Shown one piece after another: positions 1 through 9,848 of a stretch of DNA of 64,000 nucleotides. How positions within the stretch are numbered: position 1 is the stretch's first letter; each line of letters starts with the position of its first letter. Source of the stretch: Methanosarcina siciliae T4/M (lineage in GTDB: Archaea > Halobacteriota > Methanosarcinia > Methanosarcinales > Methanosarcinaceae); NCBI RefSeq assembly GCF_000970085.1, contig NZ_CP009506.1, forward strand, positions 2,170,001 to 2,234,000, in the 5' to 3' direction. The notes beneath the pieces are model-generated. The model was not told where the DNA came from and ran no database searches. It saw only the letters and a list, made by a program, of their open reading frames with translations. Position numbers and translations under genes: made by a program.

Positions 1-1157
1 TCGAAAGAAACAATATTTTAGAAAACCGTTATGGAGTGTACCTCCAAAGCTCCGAAAACATTACGATCTCGGAGAATAACTTTTCCCGAAACGGCATATG
101 GTTTGATGAAGGGTGCAGCAAGAATATGGTGATTAACAATGCCATTAACAGGGGGTACATCATCATTGGCGCGCACTGCTGGGACAATATAATGTTCCAG
201 AACAGGCTCTCAAACGGCGGAGGGATAAGCATTGCCTGCTGCGGAGGAGGCAATCTTGTTTCAAAGAATGAGGTCCGAAATTGCAGTAACGGAATTGATA
301 TGTATGACACCCAGGCAAGGACCGTCCTTCGTGACAACCGGATTACGGACTGTGAGAACGGGATCTACTTGATTTTCGTCTTTGACTCCAGGGTGTATGA
401 TAACACAATTTCAAACAGTAGCAAAGGCATCTATTTGAGAGAAGACTGCCACAATAACGAACTTTTCAACAACAGTATAAGTTCCAGTAACGAATCAGGC
501 ATCCTGCTGGATTATAGTACTGACAACCGCATCTACAACAACTACTTTAACAACACTGTAAATGTAAAAGCTGAAAACAGTGAAGGAAACACCTGGAACA
601 CTACAAAAACTTCGGGAGAAAATATTGTGGGCGGTCCCTATCTGGGAGGAAATTTCTGGGCTGACCTTAACGGAACCGGGTTTTCGCAGACTGCTGAAGA
701 TTCGGACTCGGACGGGATCTGTGACCTGCCTTATACCGTCAACGGGAGCGACTTCGACTATCTCCCGCTTGCCGAACCCCCTTCAATGCCCTCAGTGGAC
801 CTTACAGTAATAATAGGGACACCTGAAGCAAACAAAAAATCCGATGTCTCCATAGAGCTTGCCCTGGGCAGCCTGGATTTCGGGGCCCTGCTCCCCGGGC
901 AGGCAAGTAACCCGCAGGTCTTGAACATAAAAAACACAGGAAAAAGCGATGTGAAAGTCACGGCTAAGATCGTAAACTCTTCGGATTCAGTTTTTTCCGA
1001 AGGTATCTATCTTTCCTCTCATTTCTGGCCTGATTTCTCAGAAGTAATTTCAAACGGCACCGGTAAAGATGTTGAAGTCGTACTTAACATTCCGGCAAAC
1101 TATTCCGAAAACGGCATGAAAAAAGGGTCTATTGTTTTCCGGGCTGAGAAGGTTTGA
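1..1157 (+). CDS. NosD-type parallel beta-helix surface protein, C-terminal part (5' end outside window)
   Basis: The reading frame is open from base 3, before the first possible start (GTG at 36), and its first residues (ERNNILENRYGVYL) are already beta-helix repeats, so the gene begins upstream of the window. Asn/Gly-rich repeats of about 22-24 residues (N.I..N..GI.L) fill the first ~190 residues, as in NosD/pectate-lyase-like right-handed helices. Next comes the module end GGPYLGGNFWA, then an acidic DSDSDG motif that looks like a calcium loop. The last ~100 residues form a beta-rich domain (LDFGALLPGQ, NTGKSDVKV) resembling Ig-like cell-surface modules. It is probably an exported cell-envelope protein; the ligand is unknown. 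The downstream neighbour is a paralogue with the same module three times. No membrane anchor is seen at the C-terminus. Confidence 0.85.
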   Translation, partial: ERNNILENRYGVYLQSSENITISENNFSRNGIWFDEGCSKNMVINNAINRGYIIIGAHCWDNIMFQNRLSNGGGISIACCGGGNLVSKNEVRNCSNGIDMYDTQARTVLRDNRITDCENGIYLIFVFDSRVYDNTISNSSKGIYLREDCHNNELFNNSISSSNESGILLDYSTDNRIYNNYFNNTVNVKAENSEGNTWNTTKTSGENIVGGPYLGGNFWADLNGTGFSQTAEDSDSDGICDLPYTVNGSDFDYLPLAEPPSMPSVDLTVIIGTPEANKKSDVSIELALGSLDFGALLPGQASNPQVLNIKNTGKSDVKVTAKIVNSSDSVFSEGIYLSSHFWPDFSEVISNGTGKDVEVVLNIPANYSENGMKKGSIVFRAEKV

Positions 1158-1635
1158 GAAGTTTACCCTTTTTCTCTCTATTTCTTATTTAAAGCCCATT
1201 ACTCCGCTTAAAACTTTAAAATTCTGTAAACTTTTTAAATATTTAAATTCTGTAAACATATCTAATTTATATTTTTTAATTTCACCTTTACCTTTCATCT
1301 ATAGAATATTCTTCCCGAACTTCCGATCTCCCGTATTTTTTTAGTTGCCGTCAGATAATTATATCAGCTTGCATGCCAGTATCTTCCATAGGGGTACTGC
1401 AAAAATCCTCGTGCTTGATTGTGGCTGATAAAAACAACAGGTTCGGGGAAAGGGGGTCTCACAGCACCCATTTGCATTGGTTTATTGGACCTGTTATATC
1501 CGTATTTTCCTTTCGGCCGGTATTTTACTGGGATTTTACTGGGAATAGAATACTGCTAAGATAGGAAAATTCTGGCTGCTCTCAAAACAGAATTAAATGA
1601 ATTTTTGAAACAGGTTCATCGGGAGTAGGAAGAGG
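1158..1635. other. Intergenic region upstream of the second NosD gene
   Basis: AT-rich spacer of 478 bp without a convincing ORF. A 13-bp direct repeat, AAATTCTGTAAAC, occurs twice near 1219 and 1245. T-rich stretches at 1165-1340 probably include the terminator of the upstream gene. The promoter of the next gene must lie here, but I see no single clear TATA box. The site GGAAGAGG directly before 1636 is its ribosome binding site. Confidence 0.5.
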
Positions 1636-4600
1636 ATGTGGGCGTTAATGGGAGCAAGCAGAGTAATTATAGTAGTAGCTATTGCGCTTATCACAATTGC
1701 AGTTTACAGTCCTGTATCCGCAAAGGAAATTACCGTAGATAACGATTCTGGAGCGGATTTCAGGTCAATTCAGGAGGCTGTAAACAATTCGGTTTCAGGG
1801 GACACGATTATAGTTAAACCTGGAACATACAGGGAAAATGTTATTGTAAATACAAACCGGCTTACGGTCAGGTCGGAGTCAGGAAAGCCTGATGTGCTGG
1901 TTGAACCTCTGGACGAAAACAAAAGCGCTTTTCTCATAAGAGCTGACAATGTGACAATCACTGGTTTTAATATAACAGGAGCTGGAGAACCTCCCAACTA
2001 TCCCAGAGGCTTTGTTGCCAGAAACTTTACTGAACCTGCGAGTACAAATCGAGAATCGGCTGCTGAAAACGTTTCTGCTTTTATAGCAGAGGAGATTTTT
2101 AAGGCCAGGGGATTCGAACACTACCGGCCTCCATGCGGGATCTCACTTGAAAACGCCAGCAATTGCGTTATTACCGAAAACGTGCTGTTTGAAAATTATA
2201 GAGGAATCCGCCTTGATAATTCCAGTTACAATACTGTCTCGAAAAACCTGTTTGTCAATGATGGGATTGCTGCGGGTGAAGGAAGCGGGACAAATAATCT
2301 GACAGGAAATATCATTGAAAAGGGTTACATTTTACTGGGACCTTGGGCATCGAATAATTTAATAGCCGAAAATAAAATCTCAAACGGCACAGGGATAAGC
2401 TTTGCCTGTTGCGGAGGAGGCGACGTTATATCCTGTAACACGATTTTTAATTGCTCCAGTGGAATCGATGCATATGATCGTGGTATATATATCCGGAATA
2501 ATACGATTACGGACTGCACTCACGGGATAGAACTTTCATTTTCGTTTGGAACCGGCATTTACGGCAATAAGATTTCAAACTGCAGCATAGGCATTAGTTT
2601 AGGAGATGCCTGTCGTGGAATCGAAATTCTCAACAATACAATAATCTCCAGTGTAGACTGCGGGATCTCTATTCCAGACCAGGAAGACGATGAATGGATC
2701 TATAATAATTATTTTAACAATACTATGAACATAAGGCTCGGAATTAGCGAAGGAAATATCTGGAATAGTTCGCTTACTTCCGGCACTAACATTGTCGGAG
2801 GCCCGTCTCTTGGAGGAAATTTCTGGGCAAATCCGAATGGTACGGGTTTCTCTCAGACCTCAGAGGATTTTGACCTTGACGGGATTTGCGATTCAGCTTA
2901 TGAAATCGACGGTCCAGAAAATACCGATTACCTCCCCCTTTCAAGACCTCCGGAATCGGTGGCCATAAGCGTAGGAGATGACGAATCGGATGCCGATTAC
3001 GACTCAATCCGGGAGGCTATTTCGGCTGCCGACCCGGGTTCAACCATTCTTGTTTATCCGGGGACCTATGTAGAAAACGTGGCTGTAGCTGTGGAAGGTT
3101 TGAAAATCTATTCAAGATCGATCAACCCTGAAGAGGTCACGGTTCAGGCTCTTAATCCTGATGAGAATACTTTCCAGGTGACTGCAAACAATGTCACAAT
3201 CTGTGGGTTTACGGTGAAAGGTGCGGGTACGGAATCAGATACATCAGGCATATACGTTGACTCAGTTTCCGGGTGCAGGTTATGCAACAACAAAGTAACA
3301 GAAAGTGCCTTCGGGATTGTGCTTCTGGCTTCGAGCAATAATACCCTCAGCAATAACAGTGCGGAGATCAATGGAGATTCCGGAATATACCTTAACTCTT
3401 CGGATAACAACCTCCTGCTTAACAATACTGCATACAATTCAAATTCTTCTTCCGGGCCTGCTCTTTACCTGTCGAATTCGGGCTCAAATATCCTCCGTGA
3501 TAATGAGCTGCTGGCCAGTTACTACGGCATCCTGATAGAGTCTTCGGAAAACAATACAATCAGCCGGAACAGCCTCCGGGAAAATACAGACTGTGGAATC
3601 CTGCTGGCTGATTCCAATGGCAACAGGCTGTATGACAACTATTTCAACAATTCAATAAATGTAAAGTTTGAAGGGAGCGAGAACAATACCTGGAATATAG
3701 AAGGAACCAGGGGGACGAATTTTATGGGGGGCCCCTATCTGGGCGGGAATTTCTGGGCAAAACCTGATGGCAGCGGCTTTTCGGAAACTGCTGAAGATTC
3801 TGATATCGATGGACTTAGCGATTCTGCTTACAATATTGAAAATACCGGCAAAATCGATGCTATTCCTCTTGTAAGAGCTCCCGGACCAGTATTGCTCATA
3901 AAGGGTGGGGCACCTGTTACGGATTTTTCCTCGATTCAGGCTGCTGTGGACTCTGCAACTCCGGGAAGTACTGTCCTTGTATATCCCGGCACTTATGAAG
4001 AAAATATCCTTCTGGATGTGGAAAACATAAGCCTTGTTTCGGAATCGGTCGGTCCGGGGAGCACGATTATAAAGGCTTCCAATACGACCGATACCGTGAT
4101 TAAAGTGACTTCAAAAGGCGTTACGGTTTCAGGATTCTACATAACCGGGCCCCACTCCTTACGAAAAGAAGCATCCGGGATATACCTGCTCAATACCTCC
4201 GAAAACACGATTAAGAACAATGTAATCTCCGAATACCTTTATGGGGTGCATCTGGTTTCTTCCGACCGGAACAACATTACAAACAACACTGTAGAAAACA
4301 ACCAGCGGGGAGCGTACCTTCAAAACTCGGAAACTAATTTACTGACCAGCAATATGGTTTCAACCAACACTGAAGGCATTGTTCTGGATAGTTCAGGCAA
4401 CAATTCCCTTAAAAATAATACCATTTATCGGAACGGGTATCAGGGGCTCTATATTTATTCCGGTGACCACGGCCATGCAGCTTCAAACCTGATCACGGAC
4501 AACCTTATTTCCAAAAATAATTATGGAATTTACACTTCTTTTTCCGAGAATAACACTGCGAGGAACAACATAATAACTCTCAATGCAGAGGGAATTGTCC

Positions 4601-4968
4601 TTTTGAATTCTAACGATAACCTTTTACGGGATAACCTGATAGAATCAAACAGGGATTTCGGGCTCTACATGTCCTTTTGCAGAAACAATACTTTCTATAA
4701 TAATCTCTTCAACAACACTCAGAATCTGGAACCAGCTTATGGTAACCAGAATATTAGCTGGAACAACACAAAAACTTCGGGAAAGAACATCATCGGAGGG
4801 CCAAACATAGGAGGTAATTTCTGGGCAAAACCCGATGGCACGGGATTCGGCCAGAACTGCACGGACCTTGATAAGGATGGGATCTGCGATTACCCTTATG
4901 AGGTTAACGTGAGCGAGTTTGACTATCTGCCCCTGTACTCCTTTCTGCAGGAGGGAGGGGAAAAGTGA
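1636..4968 (+). CDS. Secreted triple-module NosD / parallel beta-helix repeat protein
   Basis: 1110 residues. A signal peptide occupies residues 1-29 (hydrophobic IIVVAIALITIAV, cleavage near VSAKE). Three homologous modules follow, at about 30-440, 443-750 and 752-1110. Each opens with a strand-rich segment of the type D..SIQEAV...GDTI.V.PGTY.ENV, runs through NosD/PbH1 helix repeats, and closes with GGNFWA then a D.D.DG.(C/S)D acidic loop and a DYLPL-like tail. This is the usual design of Methanosarcina surface beta-helix proteins, which may bind carbohydrate or form the envelope; no catalytic site can be assigned. No membrane segment is visible at the C-terminus, so it may be held by protein contacts. 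The ATG at 1636 is preceded by a good Shine-Dalgarno site (GGAAGAGG) and gives a complete signal peptide. Confidence 0.9.
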   Translation: MWALMGASRVIIVVAIALITIAVYSPVSAKEITVDNDSGADFRSIQEAVNNSVSGDTIIVKPGTYRENVIVNTNRLTVRSESGKPDVLVEPLDENKSAFLIRADNVTITGFNITGAGEPPNYPRGFVARNFTEPASTNRESAAENVSAFIAEEIFKARGFEHYRPPCGISLENASNCVITENVLFENYRGIRLDNSSYNTVSKNLFVNDGIAAGEGSGTNNLTGNIIEKGYILLGPWASNNLIAENKISNGTGISFACCGGGDVISCNTIFNCSSGIDAYDRGIYIRNNTITDCTHGIELSFSFGTGIYGNKISNCSIGISLGDACRGIEILNNTIISSVDCGISIPDQEDDEWIYNNYFNNTMNIRLGISEGNIWNSSLTSGTNIVGGPSLGGNFWANPNGTGFSQTSEDFDLDGICDSAYEIDGPENTDYLPLSRPPESVAISVGDDESDADYDSIREAISAADPGSTILVYPGTYVENVAVAVEGLKIYSRSINPEEVTVQALNPDENTFQVTANNVTICGFTVKGAGTESDTSGIYVDSVSGCRLCNNKVTESAFGIVLLASSNNTLSNNSAEINGDSGIYLNSSDNNLLLNNTAYNSNSSSGPALYLSNSGSNILRDNELLASYYGILIESSENNTISRNSLRENTDCGILLADSNGNRLYDNYFNNSINVKFEGSENNTWNIEGTRGTNFMGGPYLGGNFWAKPDGSGFSETAEDSDIDGLSDSAYNIENTGKIDAIPLVRAPGPVLLIKGGAPVTDFSSIQAAVDSATPGSTVLVYPGTYEENILLDVENISLVSESVGPGSTIIKASNTTDTVIKVTSKGVTVSGFYITGPHSLRKEASGIYLLNTSENTIKNNVISEYLYGVHLVSSDRNNITNNTVENNQRGAYLQNSETNLLTSNMVSTNTEGIVLDSSGNNSLKNNTIYRNGYQGLYIYSGDHGHAASNLITDNLISKNNYGIYTSFSENNTARNNIITLNAEGIVLLNSNDNLLRDNLIESNRDFGLYMSFCRNNTFYNNLFNNTQNLEPAYGNQNISWNNTKTSGKNIIGGPNIGGNFWAKPDGTGFGQNCTDLDKDGICDYPYEVNVSEFDYLPLYSFLQEGGEK

Positions 4969-5070
4969 CGGAAAATAAAACTACGATCACGCCAGACGAA
5001 GAAGAGCGGTCTTTCAAACAAATAAGAAAAAAGTAAAAGAAGTACAAAAGCCGGTAAATAAAAACGATTG

Positions 5071-5205
5071 AGGGCACCTGTAAGAAACTAAGATTTAAAT
5101 GTGACCAGGAAAATTGATAATTTACTGTTTCTTTTTGTTTTTTTCTTTCCTTTTGTTTCGGTCTGCTTTTTTGGAAGGACCGCCAGACAGGCTGGCGGAG
5201 GCGTC
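5071..5205. repeat. Dispersed intergenic repeat, copy A, ending in a hairpin
   Basis: In the 323-bp gap between two convergent genes (4969-5291), the stretch starting GGCACCTG at 5073 and ending CTGGCGGAGGC near 5202 aligns by eye with 32486-32594 (GGCACCTG ... CTGGCAAGGGC). Both have a T-rich middle and a CGGTCT...CAGAC(A)-GCTGGC tail. Copy A ends in the hairpin CCGCCAG/CTGGCGG (5180-5198), which could terminate either flanking gene. The rest of the gap is purine-rich and shows nothing further. Confidence 0.5.
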
Positions 5206-5291
5206 CAATAATATTTGAATTTAAAAACGGTTTCTGGGCTTTTATTTTATCTAAAAACCCACCCTGATGATCCTGTTCTCCACCTTTCTCT

Positions 5292-5399
5292 TCAGGGCAT
5301 TCTTTTTCTCAGGGCTATGCTCAGGCAGAGTCCCAGCCCTCCGTACAGGATCACAAACCCGAAAACAGCCATCAAGAAGCTGCCTGTTGAGAGCAACAT
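5292..5399 (-). CDS. MetS-like small subunit of the NSS transporter (35 aa)
   Basis: ATG at 5399, TGA at 5292-5294. It starts one base after the stop of the symporter gene. A near-perfect Shine-Dalgarno, GGAGGTGA, lies inside the last codons of that gene, which argues strongly for real, coupled translation. The 35-residue product has one membrane span (about residues 6-28, FLMAVFGFVILYGGLGLCL) and a basic tail (LRKRMP). In bacteria, transporters of this family are often followed by such a single-span MetS subunit needed for methionine/alanine uptake. By position, size and topology this is the archaeal equivalent; the substrate is inferred only. Confidence 0.75.
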   Translation of the reverse strand: MLLSTGSFLMAVFGFVILYGGLGLCLSIALRKRMP

Positions 5400-5400
5400 T

Positions 5401-6870
5401 TTACTTCACCTCCTTATTGATAAAAGGCGTAAGGATAGAGATTAGAATTCCAAGGACAATTACTCCGGCTCCGATCATTATGGCTGCAAGATCGTAACCC
5501 TCATAGGGTGCGGCCAGGTTCGACCGGGTATCTACAAAAACGATATACATCAAGGCAACCGGGATTACAAATTTTACACAGGCATCCCACCAGATTCCTG
5601 CCATGATATCCGAATAATTATTGACCCATTCTCTTATCTTATCTGCACCATAGATCCAGCCGATTGCAATGGTTTCGAGGATTCCCACTATGATCAGTCC
5701 ATAGGTATTGATAAAGTGGTCTATAATATCAAGCCAGTAAATCCCTCCCCTGGTTGCATAGATAAGGCTGAAGAGCAGCCCAAAGCCTATTGTGAGGTCA
5801 ACTGCCTTGCCCCTTTTCATCTCAAACTTGTCCATTATTGAAGAGGCAAAAGCTTCCACGAGAGATATGAGGGAAGAAAGAGCTGCTATAACGATGCAAA
5901 GGAAAAAAGCAACTGCAGTGAGGGCTTTTAATCCCGGGAGCATATTAAGGGCTTCTGGCAGCACCACAAAGGCAAGGCCTATGCTCTGGGCCACCACTTC
6001 TTCAATTCCGAGCCCTTTGGCGTAAGCCATGTAGCCGAGAGTCCCGAAAATCGCAAAGCCCATTGTGAAACTGAAAGCTCCGTCTGCCAGGCTGACAATG
6101 AAAGCGTTGTTTACGATATCGCTCTTTTTTGAAAGATAGCTTGAATAGGTAATCATTATTGCCATACCAATACTCAGGCTGTAAAAAGCCTGCCCGTAGG
6201 CTGCCTGCCAGACCTTTATGTCTGTTAGTTTGCTGAAGTCCGGCTTCAGGTACCACTCTATTCCATTGATTGAGCCTTCAAGGGTTATTGCTCTGAACAC
6301 AAGCACGATTAAAAGAACCCAGAGAAGAGGAATAAAGATTTTACTTGACCTCTCGATTCCCGCCTGCACACCTCTTTTTTCGACAAACCAGATAATCAAC
6401 CATGTAGCCAGCAGCCCTATAAGAACCGGATAGGAAAAACTTCCCAGGTTCCAGGGAGAATCAGAGACATGTAATAGTTCGTTATTGAAAAAAGCTCCCG
6501 TATCTGTACCCCAGCCGAGAGTAAACGCTTTTAAAAGGTATACAAGGCTCCAGCCCACTATTACGGAGTAATAAGTCGTAATTATAAAACTGGCAATTAC
6601 ACCCCACCAGCCTATCCACTCGAAACTTTTTTTTGCCCTTTTAAGTGAAAGCGGGGCTGAGCCGCGAAACTTGCTTCCAAGTCCGAACTCAAGTATCATA
6701 AGCGGGATACCCGCAGTCAGGAGGGCGACAAAATACGGGATCAGGAAAGCACCTCCTCCGTTTTCATACGCCATGTAGCTGAACCTCCAGATGTTTCCAA
6801 GGCCGACTGCAGAACCTATTGCTGCAAGAATAAACCCAACTCTGGTGTTCCAGACTTCTCTCGCCACCAA
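5401..6870 (-). CDS. Sodium-dependent transporter, neurotransmitter:sodium symporter (SNF/NSS) family
   Basis: 489 residues, strongly hydrophobic throughout, about 11-12 membrane spans. The family signature lies at residues 19-40: GSAVGLGNIWRF in TM1 (the unwound sodium/substrate site of LeuT-fold carriers) followed by YENGGGAF. Such carriers import amino acids with sodium across the cytoplasmic membrane. The adjacent MetS-like gene at 5292-5399 favours a methionine or small neutral amino acid substrate, as in bacterial MetPS; this is inference. Start ATG at 6870; its promoter lies in the 385-bp divergent gap shared with the propeller gene. Length is normal for the short prokaryotic branch. 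Confidence 0.92.
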   Translation of the reverse strand: MVAREVWNTRVGFILAAIGSAVGLGNIWRFSYMAYENGGGAFLIPYFVALLTAGIPLMILEFGLGSKFRGSAPLSLKRAKKSFEWIGWWGVIASFIITTYYSVIVGWSLVYLLKAFTLGWGTDTGAFFNNELLHVSDSPWNLGSFSYPVLIGLLATWLIIWFVEKRGVQAGIERSSKIFIPLLWVLLIVLVFRAITLEGSINGIEWYLKPDFSKLTDIKVWQAAYGQAFYSLSIGMAIMITYSSYLSKKSDIVNNAFIVSLADGAFSFTMGFAIFGTLGYMAYAKGLGIEEVVAQSIGLAFVVLPEALNMLPGLKALTAVAFFLCIVIAALSSLISLVEAFASSIMDKFEMKRGKAVDLTIGFGLLFSLIYATRGGIYWLDIIDHFINTYGLIIVGILETIAIGWIYGADKIREWVNNYSDIMAGIWWDACVKFVIPVALMYIVFVDTRSNLAAPYEGYDLAAIMIGAGVIVLGILISILTPFINKEVK

Positions 6871-7255
6871 AAATCACATCCTATAAACTTTTTTTAATTC
6901 CACACCCGGGTCAGGGAAAGTTAAAACAGATTAATAGGCAAGATACCTGCAAATGAATAAGGAAAAAGCTTATTCATTAGGCAGACTTGCAGCTACGGGC
7001 ATACTTACAGCTACTGCCATAAATATAACCTTAAACTCTTGTTCCAACTTAAATTATCCCTTTTCCGAATGCAGGATAAAGTAATTCTTTTTTCAGAATT
7101 TCCGAATTTTTTCTGCTTTATTTAATTATATCTATAATTTAATTATTACTGCTTATTTCTGTGTGAGCAGGAATAAATAAATTTTATTAATTTTTCCTGC
7201 CGGATATACTATAACAAAAAATTCATGAATAACAAAGTATTTCATTATAAATTAT
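6871..7255. other. Divergent promoter region
   Basis: 385 bp between two genes that point away from each other. Very AT-rich from 7080 to 7255, with several TATA-like stretches (for example TTTAATTATATCTATAA near 7119-7135). The short repeat CAGCTAC.G occurs twice near 6990-7015. No ORF of interest is seen. It must hold both promoters, but individual elements cannot be assigned safely. Confidence 0.45.
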
Positions 7256-8749
7256 ATGAATCACTCATCAGGAACAAAGTTATTTTTGGTACTGGGTCTG
7301 TGTTTCTGCCTTTTTTCAGGAGCAGAAGCCTCAGATTCTTTTGTTCTGGATAGCGAGGATGTGAACCTTTCGGAACTCAAGGCTTTTGACCTGTCATGCA
7401 AATGTGAAACCGGATGTATAGTGAATACCGTATCACTTTCTTCAACTGGACACTATCTTGTAGTCGGGGGGTTTGACCACAATGTTTCCTTATTTGATTC
7501 AAGAGGGACACAACTTTGGAATTATAAAACTGGAAATATAGTTTATACAGTATCTGTTTCTTCAGATGGATCTCGGATTGTGGCAGGAAGTAACGACAAA
7601 AAAGTGTACTTTTTTAACCGGGAAGGCGACCTTCTCTGGTCATACAAAACCGGAGGCAACCTGAACAGTGTTGCAGTATCTTCCAATGGCCTGTATGTAG
7701 CCGCAGGAGGTGAGGACGGAAAGGTTTATTTCATAAATAGTGCAGGCAAACTGCTGTGGAGTTTTGATTCAGGGGCAGCTGTACGCAGTATCGCGATATC
7801 CAGAGAAGGGACTTATGTGGCAGTCGGAAATGCCAACAATTATGTCTATCTCTTTGACAGCGAAGGAAAAATGATATGGAACCGAAAAACCGGAAGCCTG
7901 ATTAACTGCGTGAGTATGACTCCGTCCGCTTACTATGTGGCTGCCGGGGGGTCTAACTATAATGTTTATCTTTTTGACCGCAAAGGGGAATTTTCCTGGA
8001 TGCATAATCCGGGCTACTGGATCAGCAGCGTCTCTTTAACGACCAACGGCGCGTATCTTGCGGCAGGCAGTTTTGACGACAAGGTTTACCTGTTTAACCG
8101 CACCGGAGAGAAACTATGGGACTACAAGGCAAAAGATGAAGTCTATGCCGTTGAGATCTCTGCCGACTCTTCCTTCATTGCAGCCGGGAGCTGGGATGAT
8201 ACCCTCTATGTCCTTAATATGGACGGAGAAGAACTCTGGAACTACAGCTGCGGAGGAAATATTAACAGCCTGGACGTTTCACGCGACAGCACAACTATTG
8301 CGGTAGGGAGTGGTGCAGGAACAGTATATCTTTTTGAACGGAACAAAACTGCTTTTGCCCCGCTGCTGGGAGACGAAAGTTTCCTGCCTGAAGAAACTGA
8401 AAAAGAAACGGATGATGTCCTTGCCAAAGAAAGCATCGAGCCAGCAAAAGAAGAAACGTCAGTTACCGGAGGCGTTGAAAATAAGGTCGAAGACGCTCCT
8501 GCTACCTCAAGCAGCGGGAGCGGGAATACAAAAACAGGAGAAGATTCGGGGTCGGAGGAGTTATCTACCGAAAAGAGTTCTTTAAAAGTCCTGGAAAAGC
8601 TTGATTCGGTAAAGTTTCCTGCTGCCTTTCTCATCGGATCTCTGGCGGGCACGGTCTTCTTCCTGAAACGCAGGCTTGTCAAATACCACGAAAAGAATGA
8701 GAACCTTGAGGATTTTGAAAATCTTAAAGAAGAAGATTTCAGAGAATAA
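7256..8749 (+). CDS. Exported membrane-anchored WD40/PQQ-like beta-propeller protein
   Basis: 497 residues. Signal peptide 1-25 (KLFLVLGLCFCLFSGAEA). Residues ~45-370 hold about eight blade repeats of ~40 residues with the pattern V.SVS.DG..V..G..D..V.LFD..G..LW.Y.TG, as in PQQ-type/WD40 propellers. A Glu/Ser/Thr-rich linker (about 375-445) is followed by one membrane span (FPAAFLIGSLAGTVFFL) and a basic RRL stop with an acidic tail. Topology is therefore outside-facing propeller, C-terminal anchor. Propellers of this kind serve as binding scaffolds; no enzyme motif is seen. Start ATG at 7256 chosen because the signal peptide begins there; no strong Shine-Dalgarno precedes it. Confidence 0.85.
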   Translation: MNHSSGTKLFLVLGLCFCLFSGAEASDSFVLDSEDVNLSELKAFDLSCKCETGCIVNTVSLSSTGHYLVVGGFDHNVSLFDSRGTQLWNYKTGNIVYTVSVSSDGSRIVAGSNDKKVYFFNREGDLLWSYKTGGNLNSVAVSSNGLYVAAGGEDGKVYFINSAGKLLWSFDSGAAVRSIAISREGTYVAVGNANNYVYLFDSEGKMIWNRKTGSLINCVSMTPSAYYVAAGGSNYNVYLFDRKGEFSWMHNPGYWISSVSLTTNGAYLAAGSFDDKVYLFNRTGEKLWDYKAKDEVYAVEISADSSFIAAGSWDDTLYVLNMDGEELWNYSCGGNINSLDVSRDSTTIAVGSGAGTVYLFERNKTAFAPLLGDESFLPEETEKETDDVLAKESIEPAKEETSVTGGVENKVEDAPATSSSGSGNTKTGEDSGSEELSTEKSSLKVLEKLDSVKFPAAFLIGSLAGTVFFLKRRLVKYHEKNENLEDFENLKEEDFRE

Positions 8750-8830
8750 CTGAGAAAAACTATAAAGCAGGAAAAGATGTAAAGCGGAGACGGCTCCTGA
8801 GATAAGGAGTTTCCCCAAATATTTTTTTGC

Positions 8831-9457
8831 TTAATTATTTCCTTCTATTTCTTTACTTGCAGCCTCGGACAGCGTCCTGATGTGGAATTCCGAACCGAGT
8901 TCCTCTGAAACCTTTCTGCACTTTTCCATATCTATTTCAGGGATTTTAACAACCGTAACCCTGGTAGGGATTCCCGCTTCTCCTGCCTTTTTTACAAAAT
9001 CAAGTATTGCTCTGTAAGCATTTTTGCGGGCCGGTCTGCAGAGTTTATTGTATTTTTCTTCGGACTCTGCATTGAGGCTGACTGAAATAGAGTCTATACC
9101 TGCTTTTTTTAATTCGGAAACTACGTCCAGTTCGGGATTAATCAGTGCAGCATGCCCATTGGTATCAAGCCTTACCCTTACGTCCCGGCTTTTAAGCCAG
9201 CGGGTGACTGCCAGCACCACATCGAACCTGAGGGTTGGCTCTCCGAGTCCTGTGAACACAACTTCCCTGTAATTAGAAAGGTCAAGCCCTTCAAGAGCTT
9301 CGAGAATCTCTTCCATTGTTGGTTCTTTTGAGAGCCTCAGGTCGTACCCATAAACGCCGTCTGCAAAGTTGCGGATGCAGAAGACGCAGTCCGCACTGCA
9401 GCGGTTTGTAAGGTTAAGATAAAGATTATTATGGGCCTCGTAATAAATTATATTCAT
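8831..9457 (-). CDS. Radical SAM protein, TatD-linked type
   Basis: 208 residues from the internal ATG at 9457, which gives the natural N-terminus MNIIYYEAHNNLYLNLT; GTGAGG lies about 12 bases upstream. The frame stays open to 9490, but that extension looks non-coding. The cluster motif NRCSADCVFC (C-x3-C-x2-C) binds the 4Fe-4S cluster that cleaves S-adenosylmethionine; FTGLGEPTLR is the GGE-like strand. The short length and the LNLTNRC start fit the radical SAM subfamily often fused or linked to TatD nucleases. The substrate of this subfamily is unknown, and no TatD gene adjoins it here. It is convergent with the propeller gene (81-bp gap). Confidence 0.85.
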   Translation of the reverse strand: MNIIYYEAHNNLYLNLTNRCSADCVFCIRNFADGVYGYDLRLSKEPTMEEILEALEGLDLSNYREVVFTGLGEPTLRFDVVLAVTRWLKSRDVRVRLDTNGHAALINPELDVVSELKKAGIDSISVSLNAESEEKYNKLCRPARKNAYRAILDFVKKAGEAGIPTRVTVVKIPEIDMEKCRKVSEELGSEFHIRTLSEAASKEIEGNN

Positions 9458-9848
9458 ACGAATCAAAATCCTCACATTCCTTATAACCATGACGCATTTA
9501 TCCGATTTTTGGCTCCTTCCTTTACCCCATGCCTCGGCTTCAGATCCGATTCAGGAGGCGGACTTTTCTTGATGCTCTTAGAGACTCCGTTTTTTATGGT
9601 TTTATATAAGCTCGCCTCCTGTTGCTCTACTTTTCAAGCAGAAAGTTTATAGGTGATCATGTACTTGTAAGGTGCAATCTGCAGCATTTAGCTAGCAGTA
9701 TCTATATTTCAACTCATTTACTCTCCGCATTGAAGGCTTTTCAGATTCTTTTTTTAGGAATTTGAATATTCAATGTTGACAGATATGTGTTAAAAACCTA
9801 TGATTGATGAAAAATTGCGAGACCCGCAATTTCGAAGGAGAAACCTAA
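9458..9848. promoter_or_regulatory. Promoter region of the ribosomal block and of the radical SAM gene
   Basis: 391 bp without an ORF, between divergent genes. A good archaeal TATA-like box, TTTATATAAG, sits at 9601-9610 and is nearly symmetrical, so it could serve either direction. The rpl7ae leader after it would be about 220 nt. A Shine-Dalgarno site (GAAGGAG) precedes the ATG at 9849. Confidence 0.4.
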
